Below, piece after piece: positions 7,848 to 16,516 of a stretch of 64,000 bases of DNA. The notes below the pieces were generated by a model. It searched no databases. It was given only the letters and a program-made list of their open reading frames with translations, and had not been told where the DNA came from. Position numbers and translations under genes: made by a program. The first letter of the stretch is position 1. Each line of letters begins with the position of its first letter. The stretch comes from Sneathiellales bacterium. Lineage in GTDB: Bacteria > Pseudomonadota > Alphaproteobacteria > JANQFL01. The stretch covers positions 1 through 64,000 of the forward strand of contig JANQFL010000011.1 in assembly GCA_028277845.1 (NCBI GenBank), given 5' to 3'.

Positions 7848-8477
7848 ATGGCCCGCGCCTTTGCCGAAATCGGCTTCACACCGAGCGTCCGCGCCGAACA
7901 GGCCCGCCAGGGATCGGCCGACGCCTACGCCAGGTTTCTGGCTCCCGATGCCGACGGCGGCGACCGGCTCGGTGAACGGGAAGCCGCCTTCATTGCCGAG
8001 CGGGACAGCGTCTACCAGGCGACCGTGTCGGAAACCGGTTGGCCGTACGTACAACACCGGGGCGGCCCTTCAGGTTTCCTCAAGGTGCTGGACGACAAGA
8101 CCATTGCGTACGCCGATTTCAGCGGCAACCGCCAGTACATCAGCGTCGGCAATCTGAATACCGACGACCGGGTATCGCTGATCCTGGTCGACTATCCCAA
8201 TCGGAGGCGGCTGAAAATCTGGGGGCGTGTCCGACTGATCGACAAGGCGGAGCAACCCGACCTCATCAAGCGCTTACACGACGCGCAGTACCGCGCCCGG
8301 CCGGAGCGCGCGGCGATCATCACCGTCGAGGCCTTCGACTGGAACTGCCCGCAGCACATCCCGCAACGCATGACGATTGAGGAGTTCGAGCCGGTCGTCG
8401 CACCGCTACGCGACGAGATCACTCGGCTTACCGCAGAAAACGAGGCCCTCAAACACCGTATCCGCGAATCCGCTTAA
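7848..8477 (+). CDS. Pyridoxamine 5'-phosphate oxidase family flavoprotein
   Basis: A 209-residue protein with the FMN-binding split-barrel fold (COG3576-like). Recognisable segments are FIAERDSVYQATVSETGWPYVQHRGG, then LDDKTIAYADFSGNRQYISVGNL and VDYPNRRRLKIWGR, typical of the group often annotated as PNPOx-like. It ends in a heptad-like helix (EITRLTAENEALKHRI) that may be a short coiled coil. Members bind FMN or F420-like cofactors and reduce small molecules; the substrate here is unknown. GGAGA precedes ATG 7848, and a longer upstream frame is a shadow of lysR. It is followed after 27 nt by the exported hydrolase, so the two form an operon under the divergent LysR. Confidence 0.85.
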   Translation: MARAFAEIGFTPSVRAEQARQGSADAYARFLAPDADGGDRLGEREAAFIAERDSVYQATVSETGWPYVQHRGGPSGFLKVLDDKTIAYADFSGNRQYISVGNLNTDDRVSLILVDYPNRRRLKIWGRVRLIDKAEQPDLIKRLHDAQYRARPERAAIITVEAFDWNCPQHIPQRMTIEEFEPVVAPLRDEITRLTAENEALKHRIRESA

Positions 8478-8504
8478 CACACCCTGTCAGGCAAGGAGAT
8501 CAAC

Positions 8505-9440
8505 ATGTTCAATCCTCTGAAATCCATTTTGGCCGGTGCCACCATTTTGCTGACGATGCCGTCGACGGCCCTGGCCGACACGGGAAAGCCCGTACACTTC
8601 CGCAGTGAAGTGGTCGATGGCGTCAAAGTCGCGTACCGGGAGGCCGGCGATCCGGCGAAGCCGACAGTCCTGTTGCTGCACGGCTTCCCGACGTCGTCGC
8701 ACATGTTCCGTAATCTGATTCCCAAACTGGCCGACCGGTTCCATGTTCTGGCGCCCGATTATCCTGGCTTCGGCGCGTCCGACATGCCCGCGGCCGAGGC
8801 GTTTGAGTACTCGTTCGCCAACATCGCCCGCGTCATCACGGCGCTGCTCGACCGCAAGGGCGTAGACCGGTACGCCGCCTATGTCATGGACTACGGCGCG
8901 CCGGTGGGATACCGCATGTTCGCCGCCGATCCGGAACGGGTCACGGGCTTCATTATCCAGAACGGCAATGCCTACGCCGAGGGCCTGCGCGCGTTTTGGG
9001 ATCCGATCAGGGCGTACTGGGCCGAACCGAGCAAATCGAACGGCGATAAACTACGGGGTTTCCTGACCCTCGACGCAACCAAGTGGCAATTCACCCACGG
9101 CACGCAAAACCCGGACGCCATCAGCCCGGACAGTTTCTGGCATGTACAGTATCTGCTCGACCGGCCCGGCAACCAGGAGATCCAGCTCAAACTGTTCCTC
9201 GATTACGGCACCAACCTGGCCGAATATCCCAAATGGCAGGCCCTGTTCCGCGAACACCAACCGCCGGCCCTGCTGGTCTGGGGCAAGAACGACCACATCT
9301 TCCCCGAACAGGGCGCGCATCCCTACAAACGCGATCTCGAAAACCTGGAGTTCCACCTCCTCCACACCGGCCACTTCGCGCTGGAGGAATACGGCGACTT
9401 CATCGCCGAACGTATGATCGCCTTCCTCTCCCGCACCTGA
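8505..9440 (+). CDS. Exported alpha/beta hydrolase, haloalkane dehalogenase-like
   Basis: A 311-residue alpha/beta hydrolase with a Sec signal peptide; cleavage is likely after ALA at 22-24. The oxyanion segment is [11 protein letters not shown]. The nucleophile elbow reads VMDYGAPVG, with Asp129 where lipases have Ser, as in haloalkane dehalogenases and epoxide hydrolases. The remaining triad is D263 (WGKNDH) and H290 (HTGHFALEE). A halide-binding Trp directly after the nucleophile, usual in dehalogenases (DW), is Tyr here, so an epoxide hydrolase or related role is equally possible. AAGGAG precedes the ATG. It is cotranscribed with the flavoprotein and ends at a strong terminator. Confidence 0.85.
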   Translation: MFNPLKSILAGATILLTMPSTALADTGKPVHFRSEVVDGVKVAYREAGDPAKPTVLLLHGFPTSSHMFRNLIPKLADRFHVLAPDYPGFGASDMPAAEAFEYSFANIARVITALLDRKGVDRYAAYVMDYGAPVGYRMFAADPERVTGFIIQNGNAYAEGLRAFWDPIRAYWAEPSKSNGDKLRGFLTLDATKWQFTHGTQNPDAISPDSFWHVQYLLDRPGNQEIQLKLFLDYGTNLAEYPKWQALFREHQPPALLVWGKNDHIFPEQGAHPYKRDLENLEFHLLHTGHFALEEYGDFIAERMIAFLSRT

Positions 9441-9471
9441 ACCTAACGCCTCGTTTCCTGTTGGGAATTGC

Positions 9472-9501
9472 GGCGCCACCATTTGGTGGCGCCCTTATTT
9501 T
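9472..9501 (+). terminator. Rho-independent terminator
   Basis: GGCGCCACC and its exact complement form a 9-bp stem with an ATTT loop (9472-9493), followed by CTTATTTT. It closes the flavoprotein/hydrolase operon. Confidence 0.85.
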
Positions 9502-9814
9502 GCCAACTCGGTACCGTATGTCCGGCGGGTTGTTGATTGACTCTTATCCGCAACTTGACTATATCCACGCACCCCGTGCCCGTGATGCGGCACGACAAGA
9601 TAAGAGACCGATGCGAATGCTTGGATTGAACACGACACAGACGGGTTTGATACCCGCCGAGATCCAAGCCCTGCCTGTGCGCTAACAGCGCCCATGCCGG
9701 GTCGGACCCGGCGACGTCATCCCCAAAACAGAAACACTTTCCGTTGCGGACATCCTGCGTCTGCGCGCAGCCCAACGCGTGCCGATGCGTCCAGCAACTT
9801 AGATTGGATGACCC
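9502..9814. other. Intergenic region before the AAA+ gene
   Basis: No convincing gene. It contains an 8-bp inverted repeat CTCTTATC (9541-9548) and GATAAGAG (9599-9606) 50 nt apart, around a TTGACT that could be a -35 box, and a near-perfect palindrome GCCGGGTC-G-GACCCGGC (9696-9712). These may be the promoter and operator of the AAA+ gene. Confidence 0.35.
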
Positions 9815-11872
9815 ATGGGCGAACGATACTTGGCGCTCCGCATTTTGCGGATCGTGACCAGAAACACGGCAGCCGGGTCCGTGCGGGCGGACGCGATCCT
9901 GTCGTGGTGCGACAACAACGGAACATTTCTGGATTTGCCGGACCCCAAACCGCATGCGGCGGAACAGCCGGCCCCGTCGGGTCGCTGGTCCTGGCGACGT
10001 GCACCGGAACCCAAGCAACCCGATGCATGGGAACAGCTTGGCCGGTCCCTCGGCCAATGCCCGGACACGGCGCCGGCCAAACCCGATGCCTTGCTGGACA
10101 TTGTCGGGCGGCTGGCAAATCTGGTTGATCTTGGGGATACCGAAACCCGGCTGCTTCAGGCGATCGTGGCCTCCCATCGGCTCCGCTTTATTTATTCGCT
10201 GTGCGACGTACTGAAAGACAACGGCGTCCACATTGCAGGCCTGCTCGCAGAACTGGCGGGGCTGTCCGGTGCCGAGGACATGAGGCACAGTGCCCTGGTC
10301 CATCTCGGCCTGATCGAGCTGGACACGCGGAACTATGGCAAGGTCGCCGTGACCTTGTCCGACCCGGTTATTCGGGTCCTGCGTGAGGGTGCGCGTGATG
10401 ACGACGGCCTGACCGAAGCCCTGGTCGGCACCCGATGCCAATCAAATCTCGTGCTTGACGATTACCGGGAGCACGCAACTGAGGTCGACCTCATTCGACG
10501 AACGCTCTCGGGTGCTTTACGAAGCGGCGCACCGGGTGTGAACATTCTTCTGCACGGGCCGCCCGGCACGGGCAAGACCGAATTGGCCAAGGTCCTGGCC
10601 GGCGCGGCCGATGCCCACATGTATTCGGTCGGTGAAACAGACGAGTGGGGCGACGAACCCACGCGCTGGGAGCGGGTCATGGCGCTGAAACTCGCACAGC
10701 GTATCCTGGCCGGCCGCCGCGACGTGGTCCTGCTGTTCGATGAAATGGAAGACATGATCGGTGAGGCGGAAATGTCGTCCCGTGGCCGGTATTACTCCAA
10801 ACGCGACGGGTCCAAGATTTTCATCAACCGGCTGTTCGAAACCAACGCCGTGCCGACGATCTGGACCTCGAACGCCATCGAGAATGTCGACCCTGCGATA
10901 CTGCGGCGCATGAGTTACGTCATGAAGCTGGACGTGCCCGCCCCGGCCGTCCGAAAACGCATCATCGACCGCATCACAAGCGACGAAAACGTCGCGCTGC
11001 CGGACGACGCCATTGGCCGTATCGCCGACCTGTCGCCGGAATCCCTGTCCGTCGCCCGCAATATCATGCGAACGGCCCGACTGGCGTGCGCTGACGAGGC
11101 CGAAACCGACAAGGTTGCCGACGCGTTGGTAACAGGTGTTCGTCACGGACGCCGTGTTCCACCTGGTCACAGCCATGGCCACAAACTGGATTTACGGCTG
11201 TGCGACTCACCGCACGACATTTCGGCATTGTTCGGACGCCTAACGGCACCCGGCGCGCCGCTCGACTTCACGCTTCTCCTGACGGGTCCGCCCGGTACAG
11301 GCAAGACAGCGCTGGCACACCATCTGGCGCGTACGCTCGACCGTCCACTGCTGATCAAACGGGCATCGGATATTCTGTCCATGTGGGTCGGCGGTACGGA
11401 ACGGCAGATCGCCGATGCATTCGCACAGGCAGTCAGCGAAGACAGTGTCTTGCTGCTGGACGAAATCGATTCCCTTCTGGCCGATCGCTGCCATGCCGAG
11501 CGGTCCTGGGAGGTCAGCCAAGTCAACGAACTGCTGACCTGGATGGATCATCATCCTCTGCCGTTCATCGCTGCGACCAACCACGCTGACCGGTTGGACC
11601 CCGCCGCTATGCGCCGCTTCGTATTCAAGATTGCGCTTTGCGCCCTGCCCGCGAACAAGGTCCGGCACGCCTATCGGATCTTTTTCAAACACGAACCACC
11701 GGTATGCCTGGACACCGTCGAGGGCCTGACACCCGGCGATTTCGCCAACGTGGCGCGGCAACTGCAGTTTGACGGTGCCGGAATGACACCCGGCGCCATC
11801 GTTGACCGCCTGGCCGCCGAGGCCGCGGCGAAACCCGGCCTTCGGGGGAAGATCGGGTTTCGTCGCGCCTGA
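9815..11872 (+). CDS. Two-module AAA+ ATPase of unknown role
   Basis: A 685-residue protein with two complete AAA+ modules. Module 1 has Walker A GPPGTGKT (248-255), Walker B VLLFDE (305-310), sensor TSN (351-353) and paired arginines at 364-365. Module 2 has Walker A GPPGTGKT (491-498), Walker B VLLLDE (545-550), sensor ATN (587-589) and arginines at 600-601. The modules resemble the classic CDC48/FtsH clade, but there is no protease domain, no membrane segment and no CDC48 N-domain. The first 200 residues form an unfamiliar helical region. It presumably assembles as a hexamer and remodels or unfolds a client. The stop is 9 bp from the convergent Glyoxalase_8 gene. No partner that would reveal the client is coded on the same strand. 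Confidence 0.8.
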   Translation: MGERYLALRILRIVTRNTAAGSVRADAILSWCDNNGTFLDLPDPKPHAAEQPAPSGRWSWRRAPEPKQPDAWEQLGRSLGQCPDTAPAKPDALLDIVGRLANLVDLGDTETRLLQAIVASHRLRFIYSLCDVLKDNGVHIAGLLAELAGLSGAEDMRHSALVHLGLIELDTRNYGKVAVTLSDPVIRVLREGARDDDGLTEALVGTRCQSNLVLDDYREHATEVDLIRRTLSGALRSGAPGVNILLHGPPGTGKTELAKVLAGAADAHMYSVGETDEWGDEPTRWERVMALKLAQRILAGRRDVVLLFDEMEDMIGEAEMSSRGRYYSKRDGSKIFINRLFETNAVPTIWTSNAIENVDPAILRRMSYVMKLDVPAPAVRKRIIDRITSDENVALPDDAIGRIADLSPESLSVARNIMRTARLACADEAETDKVADALVTGVRHGRRVPPGHSHGHKLDLRLCDSPHDISALFGRLTAPGAPLDFTLLLTGPPGTGKTALAHHLARTLDRPLLIKRASDILSMWVGGTERQIADAFAQAVSEDSVLLLDEIDSLLADRCHAERSWEVSQVNELLTWMDHHPLPFIAATNHADRLDPAAMRRFVFKIALCALPANKVRHAYRIFFKHEPPVCLDTVEGLTPGDFANVARQLQFDGAGMTPGAIVDRLAAEAAAKPGLRGKIGFRRA

Positions 11873-11881
11873 TGGCCGCAA

Positions 11882-12316
11882 CTACAGCAGCAACACCATG
11901 TGTGGCTGGCTGCTGGACAATTTCTGCGGCGATACGCCGTCGCCATCAATGACGCTGGTGACCCTTTTGCGGAACGCCGAGAAACTGTCCCAGGTCACCA
12001 CGTCGACCGCCTCGTCGAATTCGATGGTGACCCGGAAGCGATTAGGCGTGCCCAGGATCTGCACCGACATGACCCGGCCCTTGAAGGGTTGGCCCAGATA
12101 GGCACCTTCGACCCGGTCACCGACCGCAACGGGGCAGCCCGCCGGGCGATTGCCGAGGCGGGCATGCAGGGTGTTCCAGTCCCGGAAGCCATGCTGGCGG
12201 GCGATCATTTCGAGCGCCGCCGAATGGCCGAGGGATTGGCCTTTCTCGTCAAACGCCTGGCGCAGACGCTTGGCCTGCTGTTTGAGCTGTTCGATGGAGG
12301 ACAGTGATTCGATCAT
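11882..12316 (-). CDS. Glyoxalase_8-type small protein
   Basis: A 144-residue protein. Its N-terminal third (LKQQAKRLRQAFDEKG, then LGHSAALEMIARQHGFRDWNTLHARLG) is the Glyoxalase_8 / 'glyoxalase superfamily protein' motif, found mostly on plasmids and genomic islands. The rest, after GDRVEGAYLGQPFKGRV, looks like a small beta-barrel. No glyoxalase active site is present despite the name. Function is unknown. GAGG lies upstream of ATG 12316. It is convergent with the AAA+ gene, and the two may have arrived together. Confidence 0.7.
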   Translation of the reverse strand: MIESLSSIEQLKQQAKRLRQAFDEKGQSLGHSAALEMIARQHGFRDWNTLHARLGNRPAGCPVAVGDRVEGAYLGQPFKGRVMSVQILGTPNRFRVTIEFDEAVDVVTWDSFSAFRKRVTSVIDGDGVSPQKLSSSQPHMVLLL

Positions 12317-12490
12317 GCCGAAACCTCATGCAGTCATCGCATGCCACTTGTCGATGGGGCTCGCATTGCCATCAGCACGCATGCACTGAATGGGTTTCAA
12401 CGGTACGTAGGAGGACTTCACCAAAGCGGATGCTTGCGAGCGGCAGGCGCCTCAACCGGAGACGCAGATATAGGGATGCCGGCCGATGTG
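12317..12490. other. Short intergenic spacer
   Basis: No gene, hairpin or promoter that I can support between the mobA stop and the start of the Glyoxalase_8 gene, both on the minus strand. Confidence 0.4.
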
Positions 12491-13189
12491 TCAACCGCCG
12501 GCGGTGAGCAACGCCCGTGCCGTATCCAGATCGTCGGGCCGGTTGGCGTTGAAAAACGGGTCGACCGGATCGGTGGTCCATTCCACTTCGGCCAAGGTAT
12601 AACGCGCCGTCCAACGGTCGATCTTGCGCATGTCTTCATCGGTCATTGCGCTGCGCAGATCATCGGCCAGGGACACCGGCCACAGGCCGACGACCGGATG
12701 CGTTCGGCCGCCGGAGACGGCGCAGGCCATTTGCGCATCCTGCTCCGCAACCGCCGCCAGCAAACGGTCGACCAGGTCCGTGGGCACGAACGGCGCGTCG
12801 GTCGGCACCGTCACCAGCCACGGGCATTCAGGCGCGTTTACGCGCACCCAGTCCATGCCGGTCAGCACGCCGGCCAGGGGACCGGCGAAACCTTCGATGA
12901 CGTCGGGCACCACGGGCAAGTCGAAGTCCCTGAACCGGTCCGGGTCGCCATTGGCGTTGAGGATCAATCGGTCGACCTGGGGCGCCATGCGGTCGGCCAC
13001 GTGGGCCAGGAGCGGCCTGCCGTTCAGGTCGCGCAGGCACTTGTCGCCGCCGCCCATGCGCCGCGCCAACCCGCCGGCCAGCAACACGCCGACCACGGCC
13101 GGGCGGCCGTCAGGCGACGTCTTCGGTGAGGCTTCCCTTGCGGCTGACACGATGGCTTTCTTCCGGCACGGTTTCGGGATCGCTGTCAT
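12491..13189 (-). CDS. mobA: Molybdenum cofactor guanylyltransferase MobA
   Basis: MobA transfers GMP from GTP to molybdopterin to make MGD for DMSO-reductase-family enzymes such as formate dehydrogenase. The nucleotide-binding signature GVLLAGGLARRMGGGDK is present, followed by PLLAHVADRM, the metal-binding region TVPTDAPFVP and NANRPDDL near the end. The frame is open from ATG 13189, overlapping fdhD by 80 bp. Because family members usually begin just before the signature, GTG 13096, 13 nt after the fdhD stop, is an attractive alternative start. It lies directly after fdhD, and the pair serves formate dehydrogenase maturation; no dehydrogenase structural gene is in this window. Confidence 0.9.
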   Translation of the reverse strand: MTAIPKPCRKKAIVSAAREASPKTSPDGRPAVVGVLLAGGLARRMGGGDKCLRDLNGRPLLAHVADRMAPQVDRLILNANGDPDRFRDFDLPVVPDVIEGFAGPLAGVLTGMDWVRVNAPECPWLVTVPTDAPFVPTDLVDRLLAAVAEQDAQMACAVSGGRTHPVVGLWPVSLADDLRSAMTDEDMRKIDRWTARYTLAEVEWTTDPVDPFFNANRPDDLDTARALLTAGG

Positions 13190-13991
13190 ACACGATGCGG
13201 TCCTCTCCGGCCAGACAGATGAAGCGCTTGCCCTTGGCCCGGCCGATCAGGGTCAGGCCGGCCTGCCGCGCCAGGTCGACGCCCCAGGCGGTGAAGCCCG
13301 AGCGCGAAATCAGGATAGGAATGCGCATCTGTACGCACTTGATGACCATTTCCGAGGTCAGCCGCCCCGTCGTGTAGAACGACTTGCCATGGGGCGACAG
13401 GCCATGGCGGAACATGTAGCCGGCGATCTTGTCGATCGCGTTGTGGCGACCGACGTCTTCCATATAGACCAGCGGCCTGTCCTGCTCGCACAGCACGCAG
13501 CCGTGAATGGCCCCGGCGTTGAGATAAAGCGATTCGCTGGTGTTGATTTTGCGGGTGAGCGCATAGAGCCACGAGGTGTGCAGCCTCTCGTCCCTGGGCA
13601 GGTCGATGGATTCGAACACCTCCATCACATCGCCGAACGCCGTGCCCTGGGCGCAGCCGGACGTCAGGGTCTTCTTCTTCAGCTTTTCCTCGAAGTCGGT
13701 GCGCCGTTCCGTGCGTACGACGACGACGTCGATCTCCTCGTCTACATCGATGGCGATCACCGTGTCGTCGGGTCTGAGCATGTTCTGATTAAGCAGGTAG
13801 CCGAGCGCCAGATAGTCCGGATAGTCGCCGATCGTCATCATGGTGACGATCTCCTGGCCGTTGAGATACAGCGTCATGGGCCGCTCGACGACCACATTGG
13901 TCTCGATGCCGTTACCGTGCTGGTCGGTGCCGGACACCCGGTTGGTCAGCTTCGGATCGCCGGGATCGGGGGCAAGGAGGTACTCAGTCAT
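13110..13991 (-). CDS. fdhD: Formate dehydrogenase accessory sulfurtransferase FdhD
   Basis: A 293-residue FdhD protein, which passes sulfur from IscS to the bis-MGD cofactor of formate dehydrogenase. Recognisable segments are NVVVERPMTLYLNGQEIVT, GYLLNQ, HTSWLYALTRKINTSESLYLN, EDVGRHNAIDKI and TGRLTSEMVIKC. The mobile loop reads SGCAQGTAFGD with a single Cys (C113), whereas the E. coli loop has a CxxC pair. The variant occurs in an FdhD subgroup and may mean one-cysteine sulfur transfer. It is first of a two-gene unit with mobA. Confidence 0.92.
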   Translation of the reverse strand: MTEYLLAPDPGDPKLTNRVSGTDQHGNGIETNVVVERPMTLYLNGQEIVTMMTIGDYPDYLALGYLLNQNMLRPDDTVIAIDVDEEIDVVVVRTERRTDFEEKLKKKTLTSGCAQGTAFGDVMEVFESIDLPRDERLHTSWLYALTRKINTSESLYLNAGAIHGCVLCEQDRPLVYMEDVGRHNAIDKIAGYMFRHGLSPHGKSFYTTGRLTSEMVIKCVQMRIPILISRSGFTAWGVDLARQAGLTLIGRAKGKRFICLAGEDRIVYDSDPETVPEESHRVSRKGSLTEDVA

Positions 13992-14450
13992 GCAAACAAT
14001 ATGCGTGCCGGAAGAGCGCCTGCCAAGGAAGAAGCGGCCGGAGTCAGGGCAAATTTAAGTGAGGACTTGGACGATATCTCCGTCACCGCCCAAAGAGCTC
14101 GATACAAAACTGTACAATTTTTGGCTGTGAAATGTTGTATTTTTGCTCGTACAGCAATAATTCTTGGGAGATGTTGGCTGTGATTCAAAGCGATACTGCA
14201 ACTCGCAGAGATCGTTCAGCGCAAGTGAAGACAAGGCTGAGACCTCACTTTCGTACCTTGATTTGCTAACAAATCCATCTCTGCTAATCTGTTCATAGTT
14301 GATTGAGCGGGTGTGGAGATTTACCAGCAAGACAGACTGGAGATCTCTTGCCCGCCTAGAACAGCCCAGCCAAATGATAAGCGGCCCTACCGTCTGAATT
14401 GGCGTCAGGGGCCCTGAGATCGAGTATTCGAAGTGACAGGGAGTCGAACG
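13992..14450. other. AT-richer intergenic region
   Basis: About 460 bp between the divergent fdhD and PEP-CTERM genes. It is visibly richer in A and T than its flanks. A 91-codon minus-strand frame (14055-14330) has an unremarkable composition and no ribosome site, and I do not call it. CTGTAC (14110-14115) and GTACAG (14149-14154) form a weak inverted repeat. Base composition unlike the neighbours suggests acquired DNA attached to the repeat-protein gene. Confidence 0.35.
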
Positions 14451-15311
14451 ATGAAACGATTGTTGTTCGTGGTTGGCGCTTTACTCGCTTTCCCACATAC
14501 GTCTTATGCAGTGCCACAATTTCATTTCGTCACGGAATCGGACCCCGGCGGCCTGAATAACATGAATTTGTTCAGCTTCGACTCTCGGACCGATCTGATC
14601 AATTTCAACACCGCGAGTTCGGCGCCACTGCCCGGTTTGGCCCCTGCTGTCAGCATGTCCGGCATGACCTACGACGGCAACCAGTACCATTTCGTCACGG
14701 AATCGGATCCCGGCGGCCTGAACAACATGAATTTGTTCAGCTTCAACTCTCTCAACGACCTGATCAATTTCAACACCGCAAGCTCGGCGCCGCTGCCCGG
14801 CTTGGCCCCTGCCGTCAGCATGTCCGGCATGACTTACGACGGCAGTCGGTACCATTTCATTACGGAATCGGATCCCGGCGGCTTGAACAACGTGAATTTG
14901 TTCAGCTTCGACTCCCTCACCGACCTGATCAATTTCAACACCGCGAGTTCGGCGCCGATGTCCGGCTTGGCCTCTGGCGTCAGCATCTCCGGCCTGACAT
15001 TCGACGGCAGTCAGTACCATATCGTCACGGAATCCGACCCCGGCGGCCTGAACAACATGAATTTGCTCAGCTTTGACTCGCTGACCGACCTGATCAATCT
15101 CAGCCCCGCGAATTCGGCACCAATGCCCGGCTTAGCTCCCGCTGTCAGCATGTCCGGCTTGATGTTCGTACCCGATCCATTGCAGGTGCCGGAGCCGGCT
15201 ACGGCCGCTTTCTTCGCTGTCGGCCTAGCTGGAATGATGTCGCTGCGAAGGCGCAAAGGGAAGACAGCGAACTTTGGCGTAGGCACGCGGATAGGCTTGA
15301 GCGAATCGTAG
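14451..15311 (+). CDS. PEP-CTERM anchored repeat protein
   Basis: A 286-residue secreted protein. It has a signal peptide (MKRLLFVVGALLAF, cleavage after SYA), four tandem copies of a 55-residue unit, then a PEP-CTERM anchor: VPEPATAAFFAVGLAG plus RRRK. Each unit begins FVTESDPGGLNNMNL and ends SMSGMTYDG, and could form one blade of a beta-propeller-like array. PEP-CTERM proteins are sorted and cleaved by an exosortase (EpsH family) and usually go to the surface with exopolysaccharide. No exosortase is in the window. About 17 residues follow the usual end of the anchor (TANFGVGTRIGLSES), which is atypical. CAGGGAG precedes ATG 14451, better than an upstream ATG. Confidence 0.85.
   Translation: MKRLLFVVGALLAFPHTSYAVPQFHFVTESDPGGLNNMNLFSFDSRTDLINFNTASSAPLPGLAPAVSMSGMTYDGNQYHFVTESDPGGLNNMNLFSFNSLNDLINFNTASSAPLPGLAPAVSMSGMTYDGSRYHFITESDPGGLNNVNLFSFDSLTDLINFNTASSAPMSGLASGVSISGLTFDGSQYHIVTESDPGGLNNMNLLSFDSLTDLINLSPANSAPMPGLAPAVSMSGLMFVPDPLQVPEPATAAFFAVGLAGMMSLRRRKGKTANFGVGTRIGLSES
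14523..15182 (+). repeat. Four tandem 165-bp coding repeats
   Basis: Direct repeats at about 14523-14687, 14688-14852, 14853-15017 and 15018-15182 encode the 55-residue units. The first two are nearly identical in DNA as well as protein; the fourth is the most diverged and runs into the anchor. High DNA identity indicates recent amplification or gene conversion. Confidence 0.85.
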
Positions 15312-15332
15312 GAACCGCAAAGAACTAAGCGG

Positions 15333-16376
15333 TTAAAGCAGCACCCATAGCTGGTAGGCATAGGCGGCGATGCCCGAGCCCACCAGGGCCAGGGCGATGT
15401 ACCAGAGGAACACCGGCCAACGGACCAGGGCGAACACGGCCATGGCGGCGGGGATGCTGGTGACGCCGCCGGCGGTGAGGAAGCCGAGCGCCGCACCCGG
15501 CGCCATGCCGAGATCCATCAGGCCGGCGGTCAGCGGCAGCGCGGCATAGCCGTTCAGATACGCCGGCACGCCGACCAGGACGGCCATGGGAATGGCCCAG
15601 GTGCTGTCCGTGCCCAGCCATTGCGAGACGGTTTCGCCGGGCAGGTATTGCACCATCAGGCTTTCCAGGATAAAGGCCAGGGTCAGCCATTTGAGCAGGA
15701 ACCAGCCGGTGTTGAAGGCCTCGCGGGAGAACGTCGCCCGGCGTTCGGGATCGTCCCAGAACCGCCAGACGATGGCGCTGCCCTTGGCCATGCTCTTGGC
15801 CGCGCAGCCGCCACGGTCGGCGATGCCCGGACGCAACGGATCGGCGAACCCTCCGGCGGCCAACACCATTTGCGTGGCATAGCCGCCGGCCACGCCCAGG
15901 AATACCGCCGTCAGGGTTTTGACCACGGCGAATTCCGTCCCCAGCGCGCCCGCCGTCAAGACGAACATAGCCGGATCGGTCACCGGAGAAGCCAACCAGA
16001 ACGCCATCACGGCCGGCAACGGCACACCCATGGCCAGCAAGGCAGCGATTATGGGAATGACACCGCACGAACAGAACGGCGACAAGCCGCCGAATACAGC
16101 CGCCGCCAGAATAATTGTGCTCGGCTTGGCCGACGCGACCTTGCCGATGATTGTGTCGGCCCCGGATGCTTTGGCCGCCCCCGCGACTGCCACCGACATA
16201 ATCAGGAACGGCACGATGAACAGCAGGCTTTCGCCGACAAACACGGCGCTGCGCCATGCCTGATCGGGGAGAAGGACAATCAGGCCCAGCGCCAGGGCGG
16301 CGATGGCCAAAAACACGCGGTCCAGGGAAACAACCCGGCGCGCCGCCCGTCCGAGCGACAGATCTACCGACGACAT
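15333..16376 (-). CDS. Permease of the DUF318 / ArsP family
   Basis: A 347-residue inner-membrane permease (PF03773). At least eight hydrophobic stretches are visible. The family motif SPFCSCGVIPI lies near residue 100, and a matching AGGVTSIPAAMAVF segment lies in the C-terminal half. ArsP-type members export trivalent organoarsenicals; others are uncharacterised. The middle loop carries charged residues (about 190-225). It is preceded by an ArsR-family gene on the same strand and by a long AT-rich palindrome, so expression is probably induced by the regulator's ligand. Metal or metalloid export is an inference from family and neighbour. Confidence 0.85.
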   Translation of the reverse strand: MSSVDLSLGRAARRVVSLDRVFLAIAALALGLIVLLPDQAWRSAVFVGESLLFIVPFLIMSVAVAGAAKASGADTIIGKVASAKPSTIILAAAVFGGLSPFCSCGVIPIIAALLAMGVPLPAVMAFWLASPVTDPAMFVLTAGALGTEFAVVKTLTAVFLGVAGGYATQMVLAAGGFADPLRPGIADRGGCAAKSMAKGSAIVWRFWDDPERRATFSREAFNTGWFLLKWLTLAFILESLMVQYLPGETVSQWLGTDSTWAIPMAVLVGVPAYLNGYAALPLTAGLMDLGMAPGAALGFLTAGGVTSIPAAMAVFALVRWPVFLWYIALALVGSGIAAYAYQLWVLL

Positions 16377-16385
16377 GGACTAACC

Positions 16386-16411
16386 TTTCTAAATTTCTCG
16401 AAATATAGAAA
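16386..16411. promoter_or_regulatory. Palindromic operator before the permease
   Basis: TTTCTAAATTTC-TC-GAAATATAGAAA has 12-bp arms with one mismatch and starts 10 bp upstream of the permease start codon. It is the expected binding site of the neighbouring ArsR-family protein. Confidence 0.65.
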
Positions 16412-16516
16412 TACAATTCCGCAGATAATGCAAGTCCAAAACGGTTCAAGGGTTAATTTGTCGCGGATTCAGGAATCGATGCCCATGCAGAGACGGAGCA
16501 GATGGTAATCCGGGAA

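Noticed and set aside
10517-11182. Long minus-strand frames under the AAA+ gene
   Set aside because: They mirror the Walker and sensor codons and have no family resemblance.
14055-14330. 91-codon minus-strand frame
   Set aside because: No ribosome site, odd composition and no recognisable family.
14370-14395. Possible sigma-54 promoter before the PEP-CTERM gene (GG...GC)
   Set aside because: The spacing between GG and GC is 9, not the required 10.
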